This document shows positions 44,401 to 53,467 of a stretch of 64,000 nucleotides of DNA, in pieces. Source of the DNA: Clostridiales bacterium UBA1234 (lineage in GTDB: Bacteria; Bacillota; Clostridia; TANB77; UBA1234); assembly GCA_002308995.1 (NCBI GenBank), contig DBWQ01000005.1:8817-72816 (forward strand). Reading direction: 5' to 3'. Each line of letters begins with the position of its first letter. The first letter of the stretch is position 1. The notes beneath the pieces are model-generated. The model did no database searches. It saw nothing but the letters and a program-made list of their open reading frames with translations, and was not told the DNA's origin. The position numbers were made by a program, and so were the translations under genes.

Positions 44401-46511
44401 AAACGAGTATAATAATCTAATAAACTATAAAGAATGACATAAGTGACAATCACAAAAACCAAGTAGGTTGTAATTTGTCTAAAGAGATTGCGCACTGCTT
44501 TAAAACGAACCAAGGAATAAATAAGTGCCAAAATAGCAAACATGCAATAGAAGAAAACAGAAAAACCTTTGGCACGTTCTTCATTATCATACCCCGTATA
44601 AGTGTTTTTATCTAATTGCATTGACCTTACGCCTTGCTTTAATAATAAACCAACCATTGCTTCTTCACTGATATCATCTACAATGCAAGAATACAGTGTT
44701 GCTGCATCTAATTCATCATCAAATGAAATATCTTGTAAAGCAAGTTTAATGTTATCAATGGTTAAATCATTTCCTGCTAAATTTAATACCGCATTATCTA
44801 GCATGCTCACTAAAAGAGCAGCTTCTACATTCGTGCCATTTTCATTTGTTGCATCAAATGCAATATGAATGTTCTCTCCCGGCTTATATTCTTGTTGATT
44901 GGTATCAATGCTTATTTGTAACTCTTTTTCCGGTTTAATAAAGATGGTTCTATGATAGGAATTATCACTATTTATAGAAGAGTTTTTACGATAAGAATAA
45001 TTGTAATAGTCGTAATCATAGTATGATGAAGAATTACTATTTTGACTATGAACATAAATATCAATTAATCCGTATGTATCACCTAAATTGACACTGGTTT
45101 CATCACTGTCTGTTGATAGCACTTTGATTAGCTTATCATTTTTAAAGAAATAGATTTCTCTGGTATTATCTACTAATGATAAAGTTCTTAAATTGATTTC
45201 ATCTCCTTGAGTATACTTTGGTTTATCTGTAGAAAGCAAAAGAGTTCTTTTTACAACATTAAGGGTGATGTTTTTATTCACATGATTGCCATCCATGTCT
45301 TCCGCTAAGATACGAAAAGTTTTTTGCGAAGCATTTGCATTATCAATATCAATAGAGAACTTACCAATACCGTTGTTATCTGTTGCAACTTGTCTTGTGT
45401 AATTACCTGAAGTCACTGTTAAATATGTTTTAAGACCACTTCCATCTGCATTTTTAGTAAATACATAAATATCATTTCTTGTTCCCATCGCCAGTGTTCC
45501 AAACTCTGGAAGAAGTTCTATTTCAAACAAATCCGTTCCCACAGAAAAACGTTTATCTGCTTCTGCATAATAGTTTGAAGCATCAACCGCTTCCACATGA
45601 ATCTGATAAGTACCCGGATTGGTTACCTGAAAAGAATACTCTGACTTTCCATCACTACCCGTTACTGTTTCTCTTCTTTTTTCGCCATTTATATAGACAT
45701 TTAATTTGGTATCTGGTGCCACTTCTCCAAAAAAGTAATTGGCAGCAAAAGTGATCTTTGGCATTTCACCTACCAAATATTTTTCTTTATCGGTTGTGAT
45801 AGTTACCTCATATTTTGGCACTACATAAGGGTTTACTATAAACTCTTTGATTGTTTCTGAAGCATTGGTGCTAACTTTTAATTTGTAAAAACCACTATTC
45901 ACTTCGCTAGCAAGATGAAAAGAGCCACTCATAATACCATAATCAGAAGTTTTCACATTTTCGTTATAAACCCTATTATCGTTGCCATCATAGATGGAAA
46001 CATTGACATCTTTGGCAAGAGGAATGTCTGATTCTTTTTGAGTCAGTAATGCTCTAAAATTCACCGTATCTCCTGGTTTATAAATTCCTTTATCAAAAGA
46101 AATGGTTACATTTTCACTATGCCCTTTTGATAAGTAAATATCTTTTTGAATAACATCCTTTCCCTCTTTACTTGAAACATGAAACTCTAAAGTATAGTTT
46201 CCCGCTTCTACGTCAGGAATTCTTATGAGAAACGTATTTCCTTCTTTTGAAGTTTCAACGCCTTTTACTTTTTTATTTTTGGAATCCAATAGTTTTACTT
46301 CTGTCTTTGCCTCAAGTTCAGTGCCATTTGTTTTATAGGCCATCACATTTAAATAGACATCGCTATTGGTATAAAGATTTTTTGCCATGCTAATGACTAC
46401 TTTTTGTTCCCCAGATACAATCCATTTATATGTATTTATCAAGGCTAAAGCAGTGCATAAAATGATAAGTCCTAAGATGACTTTTAAAACCACTTTTCTT
46501 TTCTTCGACAT
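41454..46511 (-). CDS. alpha-2-macroglobulin family protein with thioester and embedded membrane domain
   Basis: The protein has 1685 residues. An N-terminal anchor (residues 8-27) is followed by macroglobulin domains (FDKGIYKPGDTVNFRALL, LSTDKPKYTQGDEINLRTLS). About seven membrane helices are inserted in the middle (about residues 650-930, GFSVFFYCMFAILALIYSLV to MTLMGLFLGLLFSF). Then comes a Ser/Gly-rich bait-like stretch, the A2M core (SLDLRLADNITTWTIQTVG) and a thioester domain with GCFEQ (Cys near 1217) and YSLYGDSPAETVLTAYGLMEL. A receptor-like C-terminal domain ends it. Thioester A2Ms bind attacking proteases covalently. A membrane block inside the chain is unusual. Confidence 0.87.
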   Translation of the reverse strand: MSKKRKVVLKVILGLIILCTALALINTYKWIVSGEQKVVISMAKNLYTNSDVYLNVMAYKTNGTELEAKTEVKLLDSKNKKVKGVETSKEGNTFLIRIPDVEAGNYTLEFHVSSKEGKDVIQKDIYLSKGHSENVTISFDKGIYKPGDTVNFRALLTQKESDIPLAKDVNVSIYDGNDNRVYNENVKTSDYGIMSGSFHLASEVNSGFYKLKVSTNASETIKEFIVNPYVVPKYEVTITTDKEKYLVGEMPKITFAANYFFGEVAPDTKLNVYINGEKRRETVTGSDGKSEYSFQVTNPGTYQIHVEAVDASNYYAEADKRFSVGTDLFEIELLPEFGTLAMGTRNDIYVFTKNADGSGLKTYLTVTSGNYTRQVATDNNGIGKFSIDIDNANASQKTFRILAEDMDGNHVNKNITLNVVKRTLLLSTDKPKYTQGDEINLRTLSLVDNTREIYFFKNDKLIKVLSTDSDETSVNLGDTYGLIDIYVHSQNSNSSSYYDYDYYNYSYRKNSSINSDNSYHRTIFIKPEKELQISIDTNQQEYKPGENIHIAFDATNENGTNVEAALLVSMLDNAVLNLAGNDLTIDNIKLALQDISFDDELDAATLYSCIVDDISEEAMVGLLLKQGVRSMQLDKNTYTGYDNEERAKGFSVFFYCMFAILALIYSLVRFKAVRNLFRQITTYLVFVIVTYVILYSLLDYYTRFYEEEWLLLITMIVGAIVYIVGLSKLYPYTKRTTTSIMIMFLLWFACYWMIEELYLEGMLILTLLAALVLVVVIVAKIVNSRRKKKGIVADFGKKELIYIGWMLIACIPSLAIGFIMDKLFFIGHSYSYINYMSRYPYDRYWRVESHTSITLPIAIIALYVINYFLNVRRMNQTEEQNEEVAGEETEESIASVVIGVIIGMTLMGLFLGLLFSFSQDTITGGGQAISDFNYSDSIGIQSDRSGASKAFGSSSRGGFSNFLDFSTSKKENTAPAPVVERDVVVETAPNDTQEASEEQVRNIFLESMCFIPELIASNGKASLDLRLADNITTWTIQTVGNTKDGRIGFGTKDDVKVFKEFFVDFELPKNLVTSDKVSIPVTVYNYTDEMQNVTLTVKEDSFFTLNGSHNLTLAVEPQGLKMTYVPLTINTSGTFKLRVEAKGNTYTDIVEKELTIMPKGYKVEKVVSNGSLDRDISEDILLLDNMIENTAKVKVKIYASLMAQAIEGMENIFRMPTGCFEQVSSSLYPNILALKYMEDNKTADEAIKKKALEYISSGYQKILAYEVRGERGGYSLYGDSPAETVLTAYGLMELTDLSKVYPVDEKVLEKMNTYLYGKQEVGGSFEITGGHMGGLSSREKLAQHAYIIWALSESNPKDSRLTKSVEYLKEKLEDVNDNYTLALIANVFANVGDKEAGNVVKTLINNIQINENSAYITSNIQDYYGTRYNYQTIQTVALTSMALSKTSSNQSTNQLLVNYLISTKDPYGTWHSTQATILALKALNEFNEKNKLDNQTVLVKLNSDERKVEIKDNALDLYEFMFENVAKENKLSIDIERSSAYYEVVEEYYIPYEDVKMSSGNNIKITVTCPNHLRVNERLDAKVRVENNSGSAIANGMVTISIPQGFVVEEDSLMKLLNQGTIEKYEMNYNDVGIYLRDFDSYADLNVSFRASYPVEITGFAVRAYDYYNPTIEGYSAPMEIRVVE

Positions 46512-46542
46512 AAGAATCCCCCTTCATAAAATTGATATTGAA

Positions 46543-46571
46543 ATTATATCATATTCGACAAAAAACAACAA
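46543..46571 (-). promoter_or_regulatory. sigma-A type promoter of the thioester A2M
   Basis: On the minus strand TTGTTG, a 17-bp spacer and TATAAT, about 32 bp before the start codon. Confidence 0.65.
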
Positions 46572-46584
46572 TCTTAAGCAATAC

Positions 46585-46620
46585 AAAAAGACTTGGTAAT
46601 TTAATTACCAAGTCTTTTTT
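46585..46620 (-). terminator. intrinsic terminator after the giant SLH gene
   Basis: AAAAAGACTTGGTAAT and its complement form a 16-bp stem with a 3-nt loop and a T-run. Confidence 0.9.
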
Positions 46621-46630
46621 GTTTTTTTAT

Positions 46631-49600
46631 TTAAGCAGCTTCTTGCTCGTCATCTTGTTTAGTATTTTCCGTTTCTTGTGGAAGAACTGCTTCTACTTGT
46701 TTAGTAGATTCTGTTTCTTCAACTGATGATTTTTCTTCAATCGTTTTTGGTTCTTCTACTGGAATTTCTTCCTCAGATGCCTTTGGCTCTTCTACTGGAA
46801 CTTCTTCCTCAGATGCCTTTGGCTCTTCTACTGGAACTTCTTCCTCAGATGCCTTTGGTTCTTCTACTGGAACTTCTTCCTCAGATGCCTTTGGCTCTTC
46901 TACTGAAACTTCTTTCTCAGATGCCTTTGGCTCTTCTACTGAAATTTCTTCCTCTTCTTTCTTGTCATCCTCAGAAGGTTTGATTACTTCTTCCTCTTCT
47001 TTCTTGTCATCCTCGGAAGGTTTGATTACTTCTTCCTCTTCTTTCTTGTCATCCTCAGAAGGTTTGATTACTTCTTCCTCTTCTTTCTTGTCATCCTCTG
47101 AAGGTTTGGTTACCTCTTCCTCTTCTTTCTTGTCATCCTCTGAAGGTTTGGTTACCTCCTCGGCTTCTTTTTCATCTTTGTCTTTCTTTTCTTCAACCTT
47201 TTCTTCTGACTCTACAACTTCCTCAGCTTCAACTTTTTCTCCAGATTCTATCATTTCAATCTCATCGCTATCTTCTGAAATGATTTCCTCTTTTTCATCA
47301 GGCTCAGCTAACGCATTTTCTATTGCAAGTAATTCTTCTTCTGATAAATCTCCTGTATTGTCTTTGCCTACGTATACAACGGTCCATGTGAACTCATCAC
47401 TATCCATCGTCTTTGTCATAAGAGCTTTTCTTAGACCTCTTGTTCCTGCTGATGTTCCTAATTCCATGGTAAATGCACTACATCCAGGATAATTAGAAAT
47501 ATCCCATGAGATATTATTCTCTTCATCAATAGCAATATGGTTTTCCGCTAATTGTGAGGAATTACTTACAGTGATTGTAACAGTATCGCCTGATACATCT
47601 TTATAAGTTAAAGTAATTGGATAAATATTTTCTGTATCGGTTAAGGTTGTTCCAATATATCCATGATCCGATTGCATTGAATTAATTTCACTAGCAATCT
47701 CTTCAAATGCTTTCACTAAACCTTCCTCATTTGTTGCTGGGAATATCCTTAATTGATTGTTGTTAACAATCTTATTCATTTCTCCAGTTGCAAAGGAATC
47801 TCCTAGTCCAACTGCAAATGATTCGATTTCAAACTTTCTAAAATCTCTAAGTGTCGAATCACTAATTTCTTTTTTAGCATCTGGTTCTCCATCCGACAAA
47901 AATACTAAAATATTTGTCGCATTATCAAGCATTCTATCTCCTTTGTCTCCGCTAAATACTGCTGTTGCATTGGCTAATGCCTGATTGATATCTGTTCCAC
48001 CAGCCACTTCAATTGCATTAATAGCGGTCTCTACTGCCGAGTAGGATGGATTTGTTTTGGTATCACTGATAGTAACGTCAGATGCAAATTGAATAAAGGT
48101 TATCGTAATATTTTCTGATGCACCTTTGTTCTCAAGAATCGATTTTGCAAATGCTTTTGCAGCTGTTTTCAAAGCACTTAATCTTGAACTATAAAGTAGT
48201 CCACATTGTTTGCAGTATGAGGTGCCTCCTAGACTTCCATGTTCGCTACAAGAATAGGTCCATCCTGTTAGCATTCCTCCCCAACTTCTTGTTACATGGG
48301 CTTTACCGCACTCTGTGCAGTAGATATCATATTTATCAGAATCATATTTGCCTGTGTCCCAATCCCATCCTGATGCATCACAATCTAAGTCACCACTTCC
48401 ATGTTTTAAGCAAAATGTCATACTTCCTGATGTATCAAGTAATAAGACAATGTTCTTATTTGATTCTTGTTTTAAAATAACAGAATCTTCGATAGCAACA
48501 CTACTTGTTCCAGTTGCTCCTTCGGTTGCTTCTACGGTAAGTGTTGCACCTGCAGGAACCATATTAGATACTGTTAAATCAAATGTTAGTGTATCATCTA
48601 CCGAATTAATTGTATAGGTGATGGTACCACTATCAGAATCGTATACAGCTCCTTCTGGCAAGTTGGCAATCGTAGATGCTACATGGTCAATTGAATCACC
48701 ACTTCTGGTTGCACCACTAATACTCAAACAAACTGTCATTGGGTATTCTCCTGATGTTTCACCACCTATTTCTTCAAATGAAACCGTATACTTAATGGTA
48801 TCTCCTGGCTCAGCCTTGGTTCCATCAGCTTTTGGATAATCTGAATTAATGGTAGCGCTTAAAGTTGCTTTTTCTTTTCTATTGTAACTTGCGACATACG
48901 TTACATCACCTGTTACAACTTCATTTGCTATAGTAACGCTTGCACCATTCTTTGTCCAACCAGCAAACTCATACTTGTATGTGCTATCTGATGGTCTGGT
49001 TGGTTCACCACTATCATAGCTTGGAGTTGTTCCATGTTTTACATTTTCATCTACTTCTAATTGTGTTCCATTGTAATTTTGCCAAGTAACAGTGTAGCTA
49101 TTCAAAGTATAGTATAGTTTTAATACTAAACTACCATCTCCTGCAATCTCACCACTAACAATGTTATTTGCATTGTTTGGATCGAATGTGAAGCCTTCAA
49201 ATTCTTTTTGCTCTGCTTCTACTACTGCTCCGGTTGTTCCCGTTAAGTTTTCGGTTTGCTTAATTTCAAAAGTACCATTTAGTTTTTCAGTGTAGTGTTT
49301 TACTTGGTATGGTGTATCGTCCTTTGCACTAAATGAACCTGTAATGGTTACATTCTCTGCTGGCATTGGGAAGGTACCTGTTCTATCCCAACCACTAAAC
49401 TCATATCCTGCTGCTGTTGCTGGATCTGCCACAGTTACTGTTGCACCGTATGCATATTCTCCGCTTGCAGGTAATGCTGTTGCATCTGCTGGGATAACTT
49501 CGCCTGTGTATTCATACTCTACTGTGTAACTATTTCTTACATAGTATAGTTTTAATACTAGGCTTCCGTCTCCGGCAATCTCACCACTAACTACATTGTT

Positions 49601-52600
49601 TGTATTTGTTTCATCGAAGGTAAAGCCTTCAAATTCTTTTTGCTCTGCTTCTACTACTGCTCCGGTTGTTCCTGTTTCATTTACTGTTGCATCGTCATCT
49701 TTTTCAAATGCTGTCTTTTCTACATTTTGTTTGTAGTATTCTACTGTGTATGCGGTATCGTCCTTTGCACTAAATGAACCTGTAATGGTTACATTCTCTG
49801 CTGGCATTGGGAAGTTTTCCGTTCTGCTCCAGCCACTAAAGGTATATCCTGCAGCTTCGGCTGGACCTGCTACGATAACAGTTTCATCAAATAAATACTC
49901 CCCACTTGCAGGTAATGCTGTTGCATCTTTCGGAATCACTTCGCCTGTGTATTCATACTCTACTGTGTAACTATTTCTTGTATAGTATACGTTAATCACA
50001 TTATCGCTATCTGCTAAAACTAGTTCTTCTGGATCAACACTATCATAGGTAAAGCCAGGTGCTTCCTCTAGTTTTTCGCTTTCGCCACTAATCATGTCAC
50101 CAACTTTGACGTCAGTTACTGTTTTTGCATCAGCAACTGTCACTGTTGGTTTATCTTTTTCTAAATAATTAACGGTATAGCTTGTAGACTTTCTTGTATA
50201 GGAGATTGTTGCTTCTAATACATCTTTATTAAGTGTTTCTACATCTTTCGTGATGGTGTACCAAGAAGCTTCTTCGCCACTATATACATAGTCGGCAACT
50301 GCTACTGTTTTATCCACGCTATCGATGATAACCTTATTATCTTCAACGGTCACAGCTTCATCATCAAATACATGATGAATAACTGCTTCTAGTGGTAGTA
50401 CAGTAACTGTTACCTCTTTTTCTACTACAACTACATCATGAATGGTGATGGTAACTGTTGCTGTTACTTCGCCAGAGGTAATGCCACGAACTGTTGCTTC
50501 ATTTTCATCGCTGCCCTTCACAATTTCTGCAATTGTTTCTTCTTGATCTAATGTCCAAACAACTGTCTTCTTTTCTGCATCTGGTCTTAAAGTAAGTGTC
50601 ATTTCCTTTTCTTCACCAATGTATAGGGTAACACCATTTGCTAGAGCATCAATTGTTTCATCACCCGATGGAGTAATCGTTGGATCACCAGAAGGGTCAC
50701 CTGATGGATCAACTGTTGGGTCTCCCGATGGGTCTACAGGAACTTCAATCTCAATTTCTCTATCTAATACAATAACATCGACTACTTTGGTAATCTCAAA
50801 ACCTTGCACGGTTGTGGCAGTAATTGCAACTTGAACAGGTTCTTTTGTTGCTGCCAAAGCTGTTACTGTGCCATCTTCTGCTAAGGTAATATTTTCATGG
50901 TTGGTTCCCTCAACGATTTCGTAAGCATAAGTTGCTTGTAAATCTTCTGGAATGATGCTTACATTAAATCTTCTCTTTTCACCAACCCACATTACTAGGC
51001 CATTTGCTTCAATGTCTTCGTTTGTAATATCCCCCGAGTTATCTCCAGATGGAACTACTGGTGTATCACCAGATGGGTCTCCTGAAGGATCTACTGGTGT
51101 GTCACCTGATGGATCTCCTGATGGTTCAACCGTATTTGGATCTGGATCTGCTTCTACTTTGATGGTTGCCCAAATAGCATCTAATCGAATATTTTCTGAT
51201 AACTTCGAAATGGTTTCGCCACCGGCATAAATCGTCGTGCCATTTTCTCTCTTCCAACCAGCAAATTCAAAACCTTCTATTGCTAAATCAGCAGGCTTTT
51301 CATGAACTACAACATCTAAACCAGTTACGACGGTTTGTTTAAGATCTGTCAATTCATCACCACTACTATAGTAGGTAACTGAAAAATGATCTTCTTCATC
51401 ATCTGGGATGTTGTTTTCATTTTGATCTTCACCAAATTTAACAGTAATCTCATGGTCTGCGATAACGTCCTCAAATTTATATCCGTCAACTTTATATTGA
51501 TCTCTTTCTTCTGTTGAAAGAGCTGTACCATCTACTGTAATTTCTTTTACGGTATATTTGTCATCTGGAGTAAATGTATATGTGTAATCCTTTTCATAGT
51601 CTGCATTGATAGTTCCCTCTGGAGCAATACTTCCGTGATTATCTCCACTTTCATCAGTTACTACCGAAGACGTAATATGAAGTTGAATCACTTTAACATC
51701 AATTTCTCTTGATACTTCTACACCATTAATCGAAACTGTCACTTTTGCTTTCGTTTCGCCTTCTGCTAAACCTTTGATAGTGGCATTTTCTGTGTTCTCA
51801 CCTTTCACAAAGTCTGCATAGGTTTGAGTTTCATCTATAAACTCCCATGCAACAACTTTGTTTTTAGCATCTGGTGTTAATGTAAGAGATAATTCTTTTT
51901 CTTGTCCTACATATAGAGTAACACCATTTGCTAATACATCAATTGTTTCTTCTCCTGATGTTGGCGTTTCGCCTGATGGATCACCTGTTGGTGTTGGCGT
52001 TGGTGTTGGTGTGTCACCTGATGGTGTTGGTACATCCCCAGATGGATCTACTGGTGTTTCGATAGTAATTTCTCTATCTAATACAATAACGTCTACTACT
52101 TTGGTAATTTCAAAACCTTGTGCCGTCGTTGCAGTAATAGAAACTTGGACTGGTTCTTTCGTCTCAGCCAAAGCTGTTACTGTACCATCTTCTTCTAATA
52201 TAATATTTTCATGGTTGGTTCCTTCAATAACGCTATAAGTATAGGTTGCTTGTAAATCTTCTGGAATGATGCTTACATGAAATTTTCTCTTTTCGCCAAC
52301 CCACATGACTAAGCCATTTGCTTCAATGTCTTCGTTGGTAATATCACCAGGGTTATCTCCTGATGGAGTCACTGGTGTTTCGCCTGATGGATCACCTGAT
52401 GGGTCTCCACTTTCTACTGTGTTAGGGTCTGGATCAGCTTCTACTTTGATGGTTGCCCAAATTGCATCCATACGAATATGTGATTTTAATTTACTGATAG
52501 TCTCGCCACCACCATAAATTGTATTGGTGTCTTGTCTTCTCCAACCAGCAAATTCATATCCTTCTTGCATAAAGTCAACTGGTTTTTCATGAACAGTAAC

Positions 52601-53356
52601 ATCCTTTCCCGATGCTACTCTTTGTTTTAAATCAGTTAACTCTTCGCCACTATTATAGTAGGTAACATTGTAGTAGATGGTTGTACCACCACCGCCACCT
52701 CCTGTTGGGCGTTCTATCTCAATATTTTCTTCTAATTTATTTAATAGTTCTACAGTTTCAGCACGTGTTACATTCTTAAGAATTTTAAGAGTGCCGTCTT
52801 TATAACCATTAATAAAGTTGTGAACAGAATAACTGTGAATTGCTTGTCTAGCCCATGCTTGTACTTCTTTATTATCAGAGTATTGTGCTAAACCATCTAC
52901 ATGATCTTCTGGATACTCTTCTTTATCGATGTGAATGATTCTCGCCAAAATGACTGTTGCTTCTTGACGTCTAATTGGATCTTGTGGTTTGAAAGTACCA
53001 TCATCATAACCCGTGATATAGCCACGTCTTACTGCTTCTTCTACATAGCCTGTATACCAAGCATTTTCAGGGACATCCTTAAATGTTGAACCTCCCTTCG
53101 GTGTAGAATCATAGCCAAAGAAGTTATTGACTATCTTAACGTACTCAGCTCTTGTGATAGTTTGGTCAGCTTTGAAAGTGCCGTCCTTGTAACCATCCAC
53201 ATAGCCTCTGTCTAAAAAGTCCATAATCTTTTCATAGCACCAATGAGTAGGTTTTAAATCGCTAAAACCAGGTGTTGCTGCTTGTGAGATCAATGAAACA
53301 GTAATTAATGATAATACAAGTATTAAACTTGCCATCTTAAAAACTTTAGACTTCAT
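46631..53356 (-). CDS. giant SLH/VWA multidomain surface protein
   Basis: The start is the ATG 9 bp after AAGGAGG; the longer frame upstream is not used. The 2241 residues begin with a signal peptide (to about 26, SQA) and three SLH repeats (about 28-210). InlB-type repeats (VTYYNSGEELTDLKQRVASG and its copy) and bacterial Ig-like (Big_2) domains follow, with PSGD-rich linkers. Four MucBP/InlB-like repeats (YYVRNSYTVEYEYTGEVIP) come next. A VWA domain (LLLDTSGSM near 1640) carries a cysteine-rich insertion. The C-terminal 230 residues are low-complexity KPSEDDKKEEEE and VEEPKASEEE repeats. It is a large wall-bound adhesin-like protein. Confidence 0.87.
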   Translation of the reverse strand: MKSKVFKMASLILVLSLITVSLISQAATPGFSDLKPTHWCYEKIMDFLDRGYVDGYKDGTFKADQTITRAEYVKIVNNFFGYDSTPKGGSTFKDVPENAWYTGYVEEAVRRGYITGYDDGTFKPQDPIRRQEATVILARIIHIDKEEYPEDHVDGLAQYSDNKEVQAWARQAIHSYSVHNFINGYKDGTLKILKNVTRAETVELLNKLEENIEIERPTGGGGGGTTIYYNVTYYNSGEELTDLKQRVASGKDVTVHEKPVDFMQEGYEFAGWRRQDTNTIYGGGETISKLKSHIRMDAIWATIKVEADPDPNTVESGDPSGDPSGETPVTPSGDNPGDITNEDIEANGLVMWVGEKRKFHVSIIPEDLQATYTYSVIEGTNHENIILEEDGTVTALAETKEPVQVSITATTAQGFEITKVVDVIVLDREITIETPVDPSGDVPTPSGDTPTPTPTPTGDPSGETPTSGEETIDVLANGVTLYVGQEKELSLTLTPDAKNKVVAWEFIDETQTYADFVKGENTENATIKGLAEGETKAKVTVSINGVEVSREIDVKVIQLHITSSVVTDESGDNHGSIAPEGTINADYEKDYTYTFTPDDKYTVKEITVDGTALSTEERDQYKVDGYKFEDVIADHEITVKFGEDQNENNIPDDEEDHFSVTYYSSGDELTDLKQTVVTGLDVVVHEKPADLAIEGFEFAGWKRENGTTIYAGGETISKLSENIRLDAIWATIKVEADPDPNTVEPSGDPSGDTPVDPSGDPSGDTPVVPSGDNSGDITNEDIEANGLVMWVGEKRRFNVSIIPEDLQATYAYEIVEGTNHENITLAEDGTVTALAATKEPVQVAITATTVQGFEITKVVDVIVLDREIEIEVPVDPSGDPTVDPSGDPSGDPTITPSGDETIDALANGVTLYIGEEKEMTLTLRPDAEKKTVVWTLDQEETIAEIVKGSDENEATVRGITSGEVTATVTITIHDVVVVEKEVTVTVLPLEAVIHHVFDDEAVTVEDNKVIIDSVDKTVAVADYVYSGEEASWYTITKDVETLNKDVLEATISYTRKSTSYTVNYLEKDKPTVTVADAKTVTDVKVGDMISGESEKLEEAPGFTYDSVDPEELVLADSDNVINVYYTRNSYTVEYEYTGEVIPKDATALPASGEYLFDETVIVAGPAEAAGYTFSGWSRTENFPMPAENVTITGSFSAKDDTAYTVEYYKQNVEKTAFEKDDDATVNETGTTGAVVEAEQKEFEGFTFDETNTNNVVSGEIAGDGSLVLKLYYVRNSYTVEYEYTGEVIPADATALPASGEYAYGATVTVADPATAAGYEFSGWDRTGTFPMPAENVTITGSFSAKDDTPYQVKHYTEKLNGTFEIKQTENLTGTTGAVVEAEQKEFEGFTFDPNNANNIVSGEIAGDGSLVLKLYYTLNSYTVTWQNYNGTQLEVDENVKHGTTPSYDSGEPTRPSDSTYKYEFAGWTKNGASVTIANEVVTGDVTYVASYNRKEKATLSATINSDYPKADGTKAEPGDTIKYTVSFEEIGGETSGEYPMTVCLSISGATRSGDSIDHVASTIANLPEGAVYDSDSGTITYTINSVDDTLTFDLTVSNMVPAGATLTVEATEGATGTSSVAIEDSVILKQESNKNIVLLLDTSGSMTFCLKHGSGDLDCDASGWDWDTGKYDSDKYDIYCTECGKAHVTRSWGGMLTGWTYSCSEHGSLGGTSYCKQCGLLYSSRLSALKTAAKAFAKSILENKGASENITITFIQFASDVTISDTKTNPSYSAVETAINAIEVAGGTDINQALANATAVFSGDKGDRMLDNATNILVFLSDGEPDAKKEISDSTLRDFRKFEIESFAVGLGDSFATGEMNKIVNNNQLRIFPATNEEGLVKAFEEIASEINSMQSDHGYIGTTLTDTENIYPITLTYKDVSGDTVTITVSNSSQLAENHIAIDEENNISWDISNYPGCSAFTMELGTSAGTRGLRKALMTKTMDSDEFTWTVVYVGKDNTGDLSEEELLAIENALAEPDEKEEIISEDSDEIEMIESGEKVEAEEVVESEEKVEEKKDKDEKEAEEVTKPSEDDKKEEEEVTKPSEDDKKEEEEVIKPSEDDKKEEEEVIKPSEDDKKEEEEVIKPSEDDKKEEEEISVEEPKASEKEVSVEEPKASEEEVPVEEPKASEEEVPVEEPKASEEEVPVEEPKASEEEIPVEEPKTIEEKSSVEETESTKQVEAVLPQETENTKQDDEQEAA
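46757..47165 (-). repeat. in-frame tandem repeats in the giant surface protein
   Basis: Two adjacent arrays encode the tail: about six 36-bp units (protein VEEPKASEEEVP) from about 46757 to 46950, then about five 42-bp units (protein KPSEDDKKEEEEVI) from about 46951 to 47165. Copies are nearly identical in DNA, so length variation between strains is likely. Confidence 0.85.
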
Positions 53357-53415
53357 TTTACAGTTCCTCCTTTTTGATTTTAACCTTATTAGGTTTTGTA
53401 AAAAATTTTTAACAA

Positions 53416-53446
53416 ATAAGACCAGAGAGTATTTCTCTGATCTTAT
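53416..53446 (-). terminator. probable intrinsic terminator
   Basis: ATAAGACCAGAGA and TCTCTGATCTTAT pair with a single imperfect position; on the minus strand an A/T-rich tail follows. It lies between the SLH gene ending at 53468 and the giant SLH gene. Confidence 0.65.
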
Positions 53447-53467
53447 CAAAACAAAAAATATGAAAAA

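Noticed and set aside
46726..47492. Plus-strand Ser/Leu-rich frames
   Set aside because: They are shadows of the Glu/Lys/Pro-rich tandem repeats of the giant surface protein.
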